64,000 nucleotides of DNA from an uncultured Clostridia bacterium (GTDB lineage Bacteria > Bacillota > Clostridia > Christensenellales > UBA1242): positions 186,001 to 250,000 of the forward strand of contig CAKVOE010000002.1 of NCBI GenBank assembly GCA_934778215.1, written 5' to 3'. Below are positions 1 through 9,900 of the stretch, piece by piece. The position numbers were made by a program, and so were the translations under genes. The notes below the pieces were generated by a model that did not search any database, was not told the origin of the DNA, and saw only the letters and a list, made by a program, of their open reading frames with translations. Positions within the stretch are counted from its first letter, which is position 1. Every line of letters begins with the position of its first letter.

Positions 1-510
1 AACACTGTCGTATCTGTGAGGAGTAGGTGCTTCTTCTCTGCGAGCATGCTTATCTGCACTACAAGTGGTAACCTTTTTGTGGCTTGTTTCGTTGTACGAA
101 ACATACTCCCAAGTGTGTTGCTCTTTGTTTCTTTCTTGTGGATTTGCTCCATCACAAGTTGTTTCTTCCCAATGATAAACATCATTTGCCTTCCATGCCC
201 ACGCATGATATGATGTACCCTCTACAGGACGAGTGTCTTCGTACCCACAAACGGTACAATTTCTGGCTTCAATTTTGTTTGTATGAACTCCAGCCGTTGA
301 TTTTTCTGACCACGCACCAAAGGTGTGATTGCCGGAATCCGCTGTTTCGGTGCAGTCTTTATCGGTGCAAGCATGCCAGTGCATGGTTGCCGAAGTAGAC
401 CACTCACTACTAAAGTTGTGCTTATTGCCACAAGCGGTTAGTGGGAGTGAAAGTGGCATAACTAGCATTAGCGCCAACGTAAATGCCAAAATAGATTTCT
501 TTTTTGTCAT
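1..510 (-). CDS. Lipoprotein with His/Trp/Cys-rich repeats (C-terminus beyond left edge)
   Basis: Open from an ATG at 510 to the left edge with no stop, so it is partial (170 codons seen). A strong AGGAGA ribosome site precedes the ATG. The protein starts with a lysine-rich n-region, a hydrophobic stretch and a lipobox LTAC (Cys at about residue 27), so it should be a surface lipoprotein. After the Cys come loosely repeated units of roughly 30-40 residues beginning H-x-F/W and carrying HW, CxxC-like and TC motifs (for example HWHAC, NCTVCGYE, YHWEETTC). Such His/Trp/Cys repeats are common in Bacillota surface proteins of unknown binding function and might bind metal. No enzymatic domain is visible. 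Divergent from the zinc-ribbon gene at 817. Confidence 0.8.
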   Translation of the reverse strand, partial: MTKKKSILAFTLALMLVMPLSLPLTACGNKHNFSSEWSTSATMHWHACTDKDCTETADSGNHTFGAWSEKSTAGVHTNKIEARNCTVCGYEDTRPVEGTSYHAWAWKANDVYHWEETTCDGANPQERNKEQHTWEYVSYNETSHKKVTTCSADKHARREEAPTPHRYDSV

Positions 511-709
511 AATTTTCTCCTTTTAAAATTTAAGACCGATGCCGAATAAATTCTTATGAATATACCCCATCTTCATTTTCATTTTAACATATATTTAAAA
601 AATTTCCACATATTTTTTTCAAAAAATAAAAAATTTTTTTGTTTTTTATATTTTATGCACAATTTGCAATTTGCGTTATAATAAATAATTATAGTGCAAT
701 CAAAATTTG
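511..709. other. AT-rich divergent intergenic region
   Basis: Gene-free spacer between the lipoprotein reading left and the zinc-ribbon gene reading right. It is dominated by A and T runs (about 590-660). Apart from the right-facing promoter described separately I recognise no operator or RNA gene. A left-facing promoter must exist but I cannot pick one with confidence. Confidence 0.5.
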
Positions 710-738
710 TTGACAACCCTTTACTCTATTGCTATAAT
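710..738 (+). promoter_or_regulatory. Sigma-A promoter of the zinc-ribbon membrane gene
   Basis: TTGACA at 710-715, 17-nt spacer, TATAAT at 733-738: both hexamers match consensus exactly. Transcription should start near 745, giving a leader of about 70 nt before the ATG at 817. Confidence 0.85.
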
Positions 739-816
739 ACTAAATTGTTATTATGCTAAACAAGTTGTATTTTTTGTGCTAGATACAATTTTTAATTTTT
801 TATAAGGAGAAAATTT

Positions 817-1227
817 ATGTATTGTAGAAAATGCGGAAATGAACTTACCGAAAATGAAGCCTTTTGCCCTGCGTGCGGTACCCCTATTAATAATGAGTCT
901 TCTGATACAGCAAAAGAAAATGGTACAGCCACATCAAAAACCCAAAAAACTGGCTTTCATATTGCATCAGAAATTCTTATGTGCATCAGCATAGTTACTG
1001 TGGTTTTTTCGGCACTATCTGTCCCTTCTGTGCAACCCGAACCTTATGTAACCGGCACTATAGTGTCTTTGATTATTCAGTTGTTTTGGATAATTCCTAT
1101 GACTATAAGAGTGTTTAAGGTAAAGAAAACAAGCGAACTTTCGGTCGCATTTAAAATATGCACTTTGTTGTTTGTAAATTTGCTAGCCGGCATATTTTTG
1201 CTTTGTGATAAAGAACAACAAAACTAA
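817..1227 (+). CDS. Zinc-ribbon membrane protein
   Basis: 136 residues with an AAGGAG site about 10 nt before the ATG. Residues 3-21 form a short zinc ribbon (CRKCG ... CPACG, two CxxC knuckles). Residues 46-66, about 77-98 and about 112-131 are hydrophobic and look like three membrane helices; the last ends in LLC before a short polar tail. Zinc-ribbon plus membrane-helix proteins of this size are common in Clostridia and mostly uncharacterised; a cytoplasmic zinc knuckle tethered to the membrane is the likely topology. It is monocistronic, between a consensus promoter (710-738) and a terminator (1249-1283). Confidence 0.85.
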   Translation: MYCRKCGNELTENEAFCPACGTPINNESSDTAKENGTATSKTQKTGFHIASEILMCISIVTVVFSALSVPSVQPEPYVTGTIVSLIIQLFWIIPMTIRVFKVKKTSELSVAFKICTLLFVNLLAGIFLLCDKEQQN

Positions 1228-1248
1228 GTTTGTAGTTATTATTTTTGG

Positions 1249-1283
1249 GTATTGCTTGCAACTGCTAGCAATACCTTTTTTAT
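1249..1283 (+). terminator. Rho-independent terminator of the zinc-ribbon gene
   Basis: GTATTGCT (1249-1256) pairs with AGCAATAC (1267-1274) around a 10-nt loop, followed by CTTTTTTAT. It sits 22 nt after the stop codon. Confidence 0.85.
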
Positions 1284-1348
1284 AATTAGCACTATATTAT
1301 TTTGCTAAAAATTAATGTACTAATAATAGTAATATTTTTTTAAAATAT

Positions 1349-1396
1349 AAACCCGTTAGGTGTTGGGATTATCCCACAATTCCTAACGGGTTTATT
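1349..1396. terminator. Long hairpin, probable bidirectional terminator
   Basis: AAACCCGTTAGG (1349-1360) is the exact reverse complement of CCTAACGGGTTT (1382-1393), with an inner GGGAT/ATCCC pair; T-rich DNA follows on both sides. It lies between convergent genes and probably ends the collagen-repeat lipoprotein mRNA coming from the right. Between it and 1550 there is a second small GGGG-AGCAA-CCCC hairpin (about 1456-1469) and otherwise AT-rich DNA. Confidence 0.7.
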
Positions 1397-1550
1397 TTTA
1401 AAACTAATTTATTGGTTAAAATTTAATTACCGCACCGACAATAGCTTATATTGTTGGGGAGCAACCCCCTTTTGTACGGTGTTTTGTTGTAAACCTTAAA
1501 TTTTAAATTTTGTTAATTATGACTTTTAACAAAGGGGTTTTATTTGGGTT

Positions 1551-4034
1551 TTATTGTACTTCTTCTATAACAAGAACATTGCCTTCTTCTACCAATCTGC
1601 CCCTCATAAACACTCTACCGTCTGATGCAAACGCAAAGGTGTTGTCTTCTGCTAGTTCAAAGGTTGCAAAAGAAAAATCTGTAGTATCTGTTCCAAGCCA
1701 CCAAGATACAACCTTGTAGGTTTTTTCGCCCACTACAAATGTGCCTGATATTGCCGTTGTAGCCGTTCCAAACGCTTCGCTTGAAGACGTGTAGGTTTTT
1801 GCTTCACCATCAATTACAAGCGGTACTATTTGATTTGTTGGTGATGCGCTAAAAAACAATTTGCATTCGCCATCGGTAACCTTTATTACTGCATTTTCGG
1901 CAGAACTACTTTCTCGCACAATTTCGTAACAACATTGACCCAAAAGTTGTTTTTTGCCTTCGCTGTCTAATGTATATTTTTGAGCGATGCCGTTATCGTA
2001 AGCGTCTATTCCCTGAAATGAATACATTTCTTGCAATGGCTCTATTAGAGTATATGAGCCTTCTATATTATGCCCTGTAAGGTCGGCTTTTACTAAAACT
2101 CCTATGGTATATGTGTAGGTTGCATTAGAGCCTTCGCTAGCAGAACCTGTATATACTACAAGTGCATCTTGCATACCTAAGTTTGCAGAATTTATACCGC
2201 TTGTGTTTACCATATCTTCGGTAACAACAATTTCTTTACCAGAAACTCCTGCAATTGGTTCAAAATAAGATATTTGCATTTTTTTGCCAACAATTGCATT
2301 TTTTACAATTTCATCAACTTGGCTGGCTGTTGCATCTTTTGGTATAACAATATTATCATACCCATAAACACTGCAATATTTAATATTGTTTACACTTTTG
2401 TCGTACAATTGTAATGATAGATATAATGATTTGCCGTTATAGGTGCAAGTTTTTTCTATTCTTTGTGTCTGTGTAAAGTCTACGCCAGAAAGGTCTGCGC
2501 TTAATTCTGTTAGGTTTACATTAAACATTCTTGGGCTGTTGGTAAATCCTTCTAAAAGAGATGTATATATTGAAATTGTTATATTTGGTATTTCGTTTAC
2601 ACTGCTTACTGGTATTGCTATGCTGTCAGCACTGTAACTTTGTATATCTTCTTCATTATAAACGCAAAGGTCTAGTGTTGAATTTATTTTGGCATCTTTA
2701 AACATATATTGAGTACTAGTAACCGTTCTTGTGGTGTTATCAAATGGAGTTGTTCCGTCTTCTGCCTTTACAAGCAAATCGTTTGTAGGTTTAACCATAT
2801 AATAAAGAGTATTTTTTTCGCTATCAGTTGTGTTATATATTATCACATCACTGCTATTAAATACATCTCCCCCATTTTTTACTGCAAAACTGGTAGAGCC
2901 ATCGCAAAGTACCAACTCGGCGTAAACATCTTCTTGAGATAGTAAACCGCTTATACCTGCTTCGTCCATTAGTGTAACTTGCAAAAGGGCTTGTGCTTCT
3001 TTGTAGTTTACCGCTACATCATATTTATTGCCAATTGCTGGTGCAGATATTTCCGAAATGTCGCATTTTTCTAGTGGCACGGTTTCGGTTTTTCCGTTTG
3101 AGTATAATGCCGTAAGAGTTATTCCGCTGGTAATTTTTTCGATTGTTACCGCTTCGGTGCCGGCATCTTTATTTGCCTTCCAAACTATGTTGTTCTTATC
3201 TAAACTTAGCGATTGAACGATTGTTTCTTCGGGATTATATATAGTTAGTTTCTTTTGTCTTTTGCAACCATTGTATAATACATATACATTATATGTATTT
3301 GCGGTTGTATAATCTATTTCGCCACCACCATCTAACAAAAGCATATCTTTAGTTATTGGCACATTATATTGCATTGAGCCATCATCAAAAGTAACCGATA
3401 GAGTGTTGTCAAACTGTGGTTCGGCTTGTGTTTTTGCAACATAAATGGTGTCATCTGTGCTATTTACCATAATTTCTGTTGCTTTTGGCGGAATTGGCAT
3501 AACCACATCTTTTTTGTTGCCGTCAGAATAATAAATTGTAATATATACCATCGCCTCCGCTCCCGAAAATCCATATCTGCACTCTACTTTGGTAACTGTT
3601 GGTGCGTTTGTGCCGTTGGTTCCGTTAGTTCCATTGGTGCCATCTGCACCCTTTAAACTTGCTAACCACTCCGCTTCCGTTCCTGTAAAACCTGCTTCTT
3701 TTGCAAGTTGGTAGGCAGATTTTCCGTTTGTGCCGTTGGTTCCGTTAGTTCCATTAGTTCCGTTGGTTCCGTTAGTTCCATTTTCGCCAATGGCTTTTAC
3801 TGTGGTCTTTTCGCCGTCTATTACCCAATAGCCGTCTTCACTTATGCTAACAACGGTTTTTGCGCCCTTTAAACTTGCTAACCACTCTTCTTTGGTGCCT
3901 ACAAATCCGTTTTCTACTGCAATATCGTATGCATCTTTGGCTGACGAATCACAGCCTGTTAGCACAAGCGGTGTAGTTAGAGCAACACAAAGTGATGCTA
4001 TTGCTATACCTCGTTTTATATTAAACTTTTTCAA
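1551..4034 (-). CDS. Large lipoprotein with collagen-like GTN repeats
   Basis: 827 residues with an AGGAGG site upstream of the ATG at 4034. Signal peptide 1-27 with lipobox LTGC (Cys28), so it is anchored to the outer face of the membrane. Residues 35-58 and 107-130 are two copies of a motif of the form AY-x-A-x-x-G-F-x-GT-x-EW-LASLKGA, which is frequent in Bacillota next to collagen-like tracts. Collagen-like Gly-Thr-Asn triplets run at about 83-105 and 131-143. The remaining ~680 residues are beta-rich, Thr/Ser-rich and probably Ig-like modules (several DxxxITVxL-type strands) without an enzymatic motif. Likely a surface fibre or adhesin-type protein; ligand unknown. The GTN codons form a near-perfect 9-bp DNA repeat, so length variation is expected. 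Confidence 0.85.
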   Translation of the reverse strand: MKKFNIKRGIAIASLCVALTTPLVLTGCDSSAKDAYDIAVENGFVGTKEEWLASLKGAKTVVSISEDGYWVIDGEKTTVKAIGENGTNGTNGTNGTNGTNGTNGKSAYQLAKEAGFTGTEAEWLASLKGADGTNGTNGTNGTNAPTVTKVECRYGFSGAEAMVYITIYYSDGNKKDVVMPIPPKATEIMVNSTDDTIYVAKTQAEPQFDNTLSVTFDDGSMQYNVPITKDMLLLDGGGEIDYTTANTYNVYVLYNGCKRQKKLTIYNPEETIVQSLSLDKNNIVWKANKDAGTEAVTIEKITSGITLTALYSNGKTETVPLEKCDISEISAPAIGNKYDVAVNYKEAQALLQVTLMDEAGISGLLSQEDVYAELVLCDGSTSFAVKNGGDVFNSSDVIIYNTTDSEKNTLYYMVKPTNDLLVKAEDGTTPFDNTTRTVTSTQYMFKDAKINSTLDLCVYNEEDIQSYSADSIAIPVSSVNEIPNITISIYTSLLEGFTNSPRMFNVNLTELSADLSGVDFTQTQRIEKTCTYNGKSLYLSLQLYDKSVNNIKYCSVYGYDNIVIPKDATASQVDEIVKNAIVGKKMQISYFEPIAGVSGKEIVVTEDMVNTSGINSANLGMQDALVVYTGSASEGSNATYTYTIGVLVKADLTGHNIEGSYTLIEPLQEMYSFQGIDAYDNGIAQKYTLDSEGKKQLLGQCCYEIVRESSSAENAVIKVTDGECKLFFSASPTNQIVPLVIDGEAKTYTSSSEAFGTATTAISGTFVVGEKTYKVVSWWLGTDTTDFSFATFELAEDNTFAFASDGRVFMRGRLVEEGNVLVIEEVQ
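3604..3785. repeat. 9-bp triplet-codon repeats encoding Gly-Thr-Asn
   Basis: Two blocks (about 3604-3650 and 3727-3785) of near-identical 9-mers of the type GTTCCGTTG/GTTCCATTA on the plus strand, which encode G-T-N on the minus strand. They differ only at third codon positions, as expected for a collagen-like tract that has expanded by slippage. Confidence 0.85.
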
Positions 4035-4189
4035 TTTAATAACCTCCTATGGCTTTTTATAACTTTATTATATCATACGCATTTTTGACAACAAAATATT
4101 TTTTTGTTAAATAAAAATTTTTTAAATTTTACTCCTATCCATTAAAATGTATAAATATCTTAAAATTTTGGTTTTGCAACTCTTTTGTT

Positions 4190-4219
4190 TTGCATTTGGA
4201 GTTTTTGTTATACTATAAT
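4190..4219 (+). promoter_or_regulatory. Probable promoter of the UPF0371 gene
   Basis: TTGCAT (4190-4195), 18-nt spacer, TATAAT (4214-4219), 21 nt before the ATG at 4241. In the other direction an extended -10 (TGATATAAT, about 4063-4071 on the minus strand) probably serves the lipoprotein gene at 4034. Confidence 0.6.
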
Positions 4220-4240
4220 TAAAAAAGAAGGGGAAATCTT

Positions 4241-5719
4241 ATGAAAAAATCTTTTGATAACTTAAAGTATGTAGAATTACAAAAAGAAAACATTTTAAAG
4301 CGTATAGAAATGTTTCAAAACAAACTTTACCTAGAAATGGGCGGTAAACTGTTTGACGATTTGCACGCCAGCCGAATTTTGCCCGGATTTGAAAGCGACA
4401 TTAAAACCAAACTGTTAATTTCGCTTAAAGACAAACTAGAAATTATTATTTGCATTAATGCTAGTGATATTGAAAAAAACCGTATTCGAGCCGACTCCGG
4501 TTTAAGCTACGAAAACGAAGCGTTACGCCTTATAGATAGTTTTAGAGCGCTTGGTTTGGTGGTTTCTAATGTGGTAATTACCCTATTTAAGGGTCAACCA
4601 TCTGCCGAAAAGTTTGCTACAAAGTTAACAAGGCGTGGCGAACAGGTATATTTTCATACCTACACCAAAGGCTACCCCAACGACATAGAAACCATAGTAT
4701 CTGATGAAGGGTATGGCAAAAATCCATATATTAAAACCACACGCCCGCTAGTAGTGGTAACCGCTCCCGGCCCCGGCAGTGGCAAACTTGCAACTTGTTT
4801 ATCTCAACTATACCACGAATATAAGCAAGGAATTAATGCAGGATACGCTAAGTTTGAAACCTTTCCTGTTTGGAACTTGCCACTAAAACACCCTGTAAAT
4901 ATTGCCTACGAGGCTGCGACCGCCGACATAAAAGATATAAATATGTTAGACTTTTATCACTTTAACGCCTATGGAGAAACCGCCGTTAACTACAATAGGG
5001 ACCTAGAAGTTTTTCCCGTTGTTAAAAACATATTAAAAAAGATTACCGGCAAAGAGGTGTATAACTCCCCTACCGATATGGGCGTTAACAAAATTGGCTT
5101 TGCCATTGCTGACGATGACGCCGTGCAACTTGCCTCAAAAAAAGAGGTGGTAAGGCGGTTTTATTCTTACTTGGTGTCATACAAAAAGGGCTTAACCTCT
5201 AAAGACACCGTAGATAAGGTAAAAATGCTTATGAACGAACTAGAAATTAACGACAGCATTTTACCCTGCATAGACTACTCTCGAAAAATTTATGACGAAA
5301 CAAAAATTAATTGCGTTGCAATTGAACTTTGTGATGGCACACTTATTTATGGCAAGCAAAAAGAAATTCTTTCTGCTCCTGCATCTATGATTATTAACGC
5401 TGTAAAGCATATAGCAAAAATTGAGGACGATATAGACTTAATTTCGGACACCGTTTTGAAACCTATTTTGGAATTTAAACATGACCAATTAAAACTACAA
5501 ACAGCACGGCTTACCCTTTCGGACGTTTTGACGGCACTGTCTATTTGCTCGGCAACCAATCCTATTGCAAAGAAGTGCTTAATGTCACTTAGCGAACTGC
5601 GTGGAATGGACGCTCACAGCACCTTTATTTTGTCTTCTAACGATGAAAAAACCTTAAAACAACTTGGCATAAACATTACTAGTGAGCCTAATTTTATTAA
5701 TAATAACCTATTAATATAA
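4241..5719 (+). CDS. UPF0371 / DUF1846 family protein
   Basis: 492 residues, close to the usual ~495 of this family, with a GGGGA ribosome site. Recognisable signature stretches: YLEMGGKLFDDLHASRILPGF near 30-50, the APGPGSGK glycine loop at 175-182, LATCLSQLYHEY just after it, FETFPVWNLPLKHP and IAYEAATAD. The glycine loop looks like a phosphate-binding loop but lies in a family whose reaction has not been established to my knowledge; a cytoplasmic nucleotide- or phosphate-binding role is inference. Monogenic unit between a divergent lipoprotein and the BRO gene; a clear terminator after it is not evident. Confidence 0.9.
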   Translation: MKKSFDNLKYVELQKENILKRIEMFQNKLYLEMGGKLFDDLHASRILPGFESDIKTKLLISLKDKLEIIICINASDIEKNRIRADSGLSYENEALRLIDSFRALGLVVSNVVITLFKGQPSAEKFATKLTRRGEQVYFHTYTKGYPNDIETIVSDEGYGKNPYIKTTRPLVVVTAPGPGSGKLATCLSQLYHEYKQGINAGYAKFETFPVWNLPLKHPVNIAYEAATADIKDINMLDFYHFNAYGETAVNYNRDLEVFPVVKNILKKITGKEVYNSPTDMGVNKIGFAIADDDAVQLASKKEVVRRFYSYLVSYKKGLTSKDTVDKVKMLMNELEINDSILPCIDYSRKIYDETKINCVAIELCDGTLIYGKQKEILSAPASMIINAVKHIAKIEDDIDLISDTVLKPILEFKHDQLKLQTARLTLSDVLTALSICSATNPIAKKCLMSLSELRGMDAHSTFILSSNDEKTLKQLGINITSEPNFINNNLLI

Positions 5720-5825
5720 ATTGCCTTATTGCTTAATATAATCATCTTTATTATTTAAGTTTTATAAAATTTGAATACAAATTACTTTTTTCTGTGATAT
5801 ACTCAAAATGTAGGAGAAAAAATTT

Positions 5826-6656
5826 ATGTCAAACATAAAAGTTTTTGAAAATAAAAAAATTAGGACTCAGTGGAACGAGCAAGAAGAAGACTGGTATTTT
5901 TCGTTGGTAGATATTGTCGCAGTACTAACAGATACAACAAACCCTACTGATTATCTTAAAAAAATGAGAAAAAGAGATGCAGAACTAGGTACTTACCTAG
6001 GGACAACTTGTCCCCAGGTAGAAATGGTTGGACAAAATGGTTTAAAGCGTAAAGTTTTGGCTGGAAACACAAAAACAGTATTGCGTCTTATTCAATCTAT
6101 CCCAAGCAAAAAAGCCGAACCCTTTAAGGTTTGGCTTGCTCAAGTTGGAAGCGAAAGGCTTGATGAAATTGCAGACCCTCAAAAATCAATAGATAGAGCG
6201 ATTGCTACATATAGAGAAAAAGGTTATTCAGAAGAATGGATAACTCAAAGAATGATGACAATAAAAATGCGTAAAGAACTTACTGCTGAATGGCAAGAAA
6301 GGGGCATAACGCAAGAAAAAGATTATGCAATTTTAACCAATGAAATGACAAAAGCATGGAGCGGATTGTCTGTTCAAGAATACAAAAAGTATAAAGGTTT
6401 AAAGAAAGAAAATTTACGAGATAATATGACAAATATTGAACTTGTACTTAATATGCTTGCAGAAGTTACCACAACAGAATTATCCCAAAAGGAAAAACCC
6501 GTTACATTTAAAGAAAATAAAGAGATAGCAAAACGTGGTGGAAAGTTTGCTGGAGAAACAAGAGAGAGATATGAAAAAGAAATGGGCAGAAAAATTATTT
6601 CTCCTGCAAATGCAAATGATAAAAAATTGCTAGATGATAAAAAGAATAATCATTAA
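5826..6656 (+). CDS. BRO-N domain (phage antirepressor-like) protein
   Basis: 276 residues, ribosome site AGGAGA before the ATG. The N-terminal ~115 residues fit a BRO-N domain (VFENKKIRTQW ... WYFSLVDIVAVLTDT ... DYLKKMRKRD). The C-terminal half holds the conserved segments SIDRAIATYREKGY, RKELTAEWQERG and NLRDNMTNIELVLNMLAE seen in a family of stand-alone BRO proteins in gut bacteria. BRO-N domains bind DNA and occur in phage antirepressors and DNA-damage-inducible proteins. No other phage gene is nearby, so this is either a solitary remnant or a resident chromosomal regulator. A terminator follows at 6689. Confidence 0.85.
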   Translation: MSNIKVFENKKIRTQWNEQEEDWYFSLVDIVAVLTDTTNPTDYLKKMRKRDAELGTYLGTTCPQVEMVGQNGLKRKVLAGNTKTVLRLIQSIPSKKAEPFKVWLAQVGSERLDEIADPQKSIDRAIATYREKGYSEEWITQRMMTIKMRKELTAEWQERGITQEKDYAILTNEMTKAWSGLSVQEYKKYKGLKKENLRDNMTNIELVLNMLAEVTTTELSQKEKPVTFKENKEIAKRGGKFAGETRERYEKEMGRKIISPANANDKKLLDDKKNNH

Positions 6657-6688
6657 AAATATTAAATAAGTAATACATTTGATAAAAG

Positions 6689-6725
6689 AAGAACCTAACT
6701 AAAATTTGTTAGATTCTTTTTCTTT
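6689..6725 (+). terminator. Terminator after the BRO gene
   Basis: AAGAACCTAAC (6689-6699) pairs, with one mismatch, with GTTAGATTCTT (6708-6718), followed by a T-rich run. Confidence 0.75.
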
Positions 6726-6933
6726 TGTTCTGCGAGGTTTAAAAGTAAGTGTCCTTGTGGTTCGTTTTTTTGTGGTTGATTAACTTTTTTAACTGCCCAA
6801 AATTGCTTGTGGTGTTTTGGTTTTTTATAAAAAGGGTTGGCTTTTTGCAGATAAAAGTTGGTTTTTATAAAAATTGTTGGTTTGGGGCAGATTATGGCAT
6901 TGCGTTTTGTTATTTTCGCTTTGCGTTTTGTTT

Positions 6934-9900
6934 TTATTTTTCGCTTTGTGCTTCGTCTGCAACTTTACTATTTTCAGATAGTAGTTTTTCCAGTCTTTGA
7001 ACGGCTTCTTCGTTTCCTTTGGATTGGAACTTGTTTTTGGCAATGTTATTAATGGCGGTTCGCAATTCTTTGCGTTTTTTTATTCTAAAATTACGAACAC
7101 TTGCCCTTTCTTCGCCTTGGTAGGCGTTTTCTATTGAAAGAAATACTTGTGCTAAATACTTTCCATCTTCGTTATGTAGCAAACTAATTATATCTTGCAA
7201 GTCGGCATCTTTTAGTTTGTAAATTAGGTCAAAATCTATCTCTTTATCTATTCTGCCATATAGTAAGTATATTAAGCGTAGCACTTTGCCTTCTTCGGTT
7301 TCTTTTATAGACGGCTGTTTGTCGGCATCTTTTATAAAGGCGTTGTATAGTCCTACATATTTTATCATCTTTTTGGTTTTGTTTGCTCGCTCCAAAACTT
7401 CTTCGTACGATTTTTGACTAACTTCGTTTATTATTTCTAAAACCTTAACATCGGCTACCACTTTTTTGAAAAGTTCTAGTGAGTCTTCCTCTCGGTTTGC
7501 AATATTGCCCCCTTCGGCAATTATTCGACTGATTGCACTTATTGTTAGGTTTTTAGTTTCTGTAACACCTTCGGAATTTTTAAAATACTCGTTTAAGTTT
7601 TCTGCCGTTGCTCTTTCTCTTATTATTATGCCGTTGTAGTATGCAGGTAGCAAACTTAGCATATTTAAAACCCTAATATTGGTCTTCCACTTTTCGGTAA
7701 ACAATGCCGATTGCTTGTTTACAATAAGTGATTTTGCACTTAGTTTATCTAGGTCTTCTCTTTGACTTTGTAGTGTAATGTTATTATAAAAGGTCTTTGC
7801 TTTTTGCACCGACTCGGCATTTAATAGGTTTAGCACATCTGCCACACTTTCTTTGGTTTTGCCAGCATCTAAATATTGCACCACCCTTGCACTAATTAAA
7901 ATTTTGCGGGCGATAATTTTTGCAGAGTTTTTTGCAAGCTCATCTACCTCACTTTCTGGTACACCTAACACCCTTGCGGTTATTTTGTTAGAAATTCCAA
8001 AATATGGAGCCATTTTTACCATAGTTTTTTTGTCGCAATTGTTAAACAATGATACTAAATCTACCTTGCAGAAAATATCATACTTTGCACTATCTTTTTT
8101 GTTACTTACGCCAAAGGCTTGCATTATAAATTGTTGTCGCAAATTGTAATTTGCATTGTACTCTTCTATTTTTGCCAAAAGGTTAAAATTTAAGGTTTTT
8201 TCGCTGGCGTCTTCTATTGACCTAATGTTGTTTTTAAACGGTTCAATTTTTACCTTGTCTGTTTTTGCTTCATTTGTTAAATTGTATACATAGTTGTATG
8301 CCCACAAGTAATCTTCTATTTCTGTTTGGTTTAAACCAAACTCGTTACATACCGTTTGCAAAGGAACGCCTGCACCTATTGCACTATGCAAATCATTTAG
8401 TTTAATTAACAGTTTAGATAAATATTTGCCTGCATTTATTCGCTCTTTTTTTAGTGCATCATAACTGCATCTAATTCCTTGGAAGCGTAAGCGTTCTAAC
8501 AAATGGTTTAACGGCTCACGAGAACGAACAATTTCGGCATTTAGTTTTGGCAAAAACCCAAAAAGCCTGTCTTGATTTAGTCCTACTGCAAGATTTAGTA
8601 TTTTCTTTTTTTCTTCGGTTTTTGCACTTCCGTCACGGTCTAATTGTTCTATTAGCCTATGTCCTATTGCAATGTTTTGAGCGTATATTCTTGCGTTTTC
8701 GGTTTCTTTTTGTTGCTTTTTGCTATCTGGTCTTTTTATTCCCTCAATAAGGGTGCGGTAAGCAAAAAACTGCTTTATAGAATAGTTTGAATTTATATCA
8801 AAATCATCGGTTTGTGCAAAGATTTTTGCAATGGCTTCTTCTTGTTTTGTGCAATCTTTATTCATATAAGTTTTGCTAGAAGATACCAGTTCTTCAAACC
8901 CATCTCTTAGTTTTCTGACTTTGTTACACAAAACGCCTTTTGAACTATTCATAACCAAACTAATGCCTTCGTTTATTGGCTCGTTTATGGCATATAATAA
9001 CAGCACCTTTTCATCACTATTAAAGAAGGATAAAATATCTTCCGATTGTAAAGACTTGTTAAAAATAGAAAAATCATAATTTTTGCCAAACAAATATTGC
9101 AATAGTTTGTCTTTTTCGCTTAGCTCATTTTGCCCTTTTACATTATAAGACGAAGCACTAAATACCGGCCTTGCTTCTGGCTTTTGGGCTGAGTTATTGC
9201 CACCAGCAAAAGCCATTTGTTCTTTGGTCTTTTTTAAATATGTAACTGGTCGGGAGGTATTTAATTTTGCACCTTTATAAATGTGCAGATAATTTTCGAG
9301 TTGTCTTTTGGTGGCTTGTTTGCTTTTTAAATTATATTTTGCAATAATTTCGTCAGCTTTTAACCCTTTATTATAATAGTCTTCGCCAATTTGCTTTGTA
9401 ACGCTTAAACTCTCCCTTAAAGCCCCGTCCATTTTTATAATTCTTTGGCTGATGGCTTGAAAGGATATGTTTAAATCAAGCTTTTTTAAAATATCTCGCA
9501 CCGACACCCCTTCAAATCGGTTGAGTTTATATATTAATTCTTCTTCTTCGCTAAAATAGTCAAATGCTCGACTAAGGTATTCCAACAAAGCATCGTTTTC
9601 GTCTTTTTTTATAAAGGCCTGTTCTTCGTCTGCTTGGTCTTTTATAAGGTTTTCTAGTGTTAACAGTGTTCCATCGGTGCCGTCATTTATGGTTTCGCTA
9701 AAAAATTTGGTGTCGTATCTGTAAAGTGGCTCTTTTTGACTTTGCTTTGCATATTCCGTCTTTGTCTTTTTTACAAAGCCTTCTATGCTGTTTATTGCAT
9801 AGGTAGAAAATGCTACACCCTCTTCGGCATTAAAGTTTTTTATGGCATAAAGCATACCGTCTACAATAGCAGACTCTAAGTTTTCGCTTAATTTCTTTTC

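Noticed and set aside
3604..3785. Regular repeats as a CRISPR array
   Set aside because: They are 9-bp codon repeats inside a long open frame, without unique spacers.
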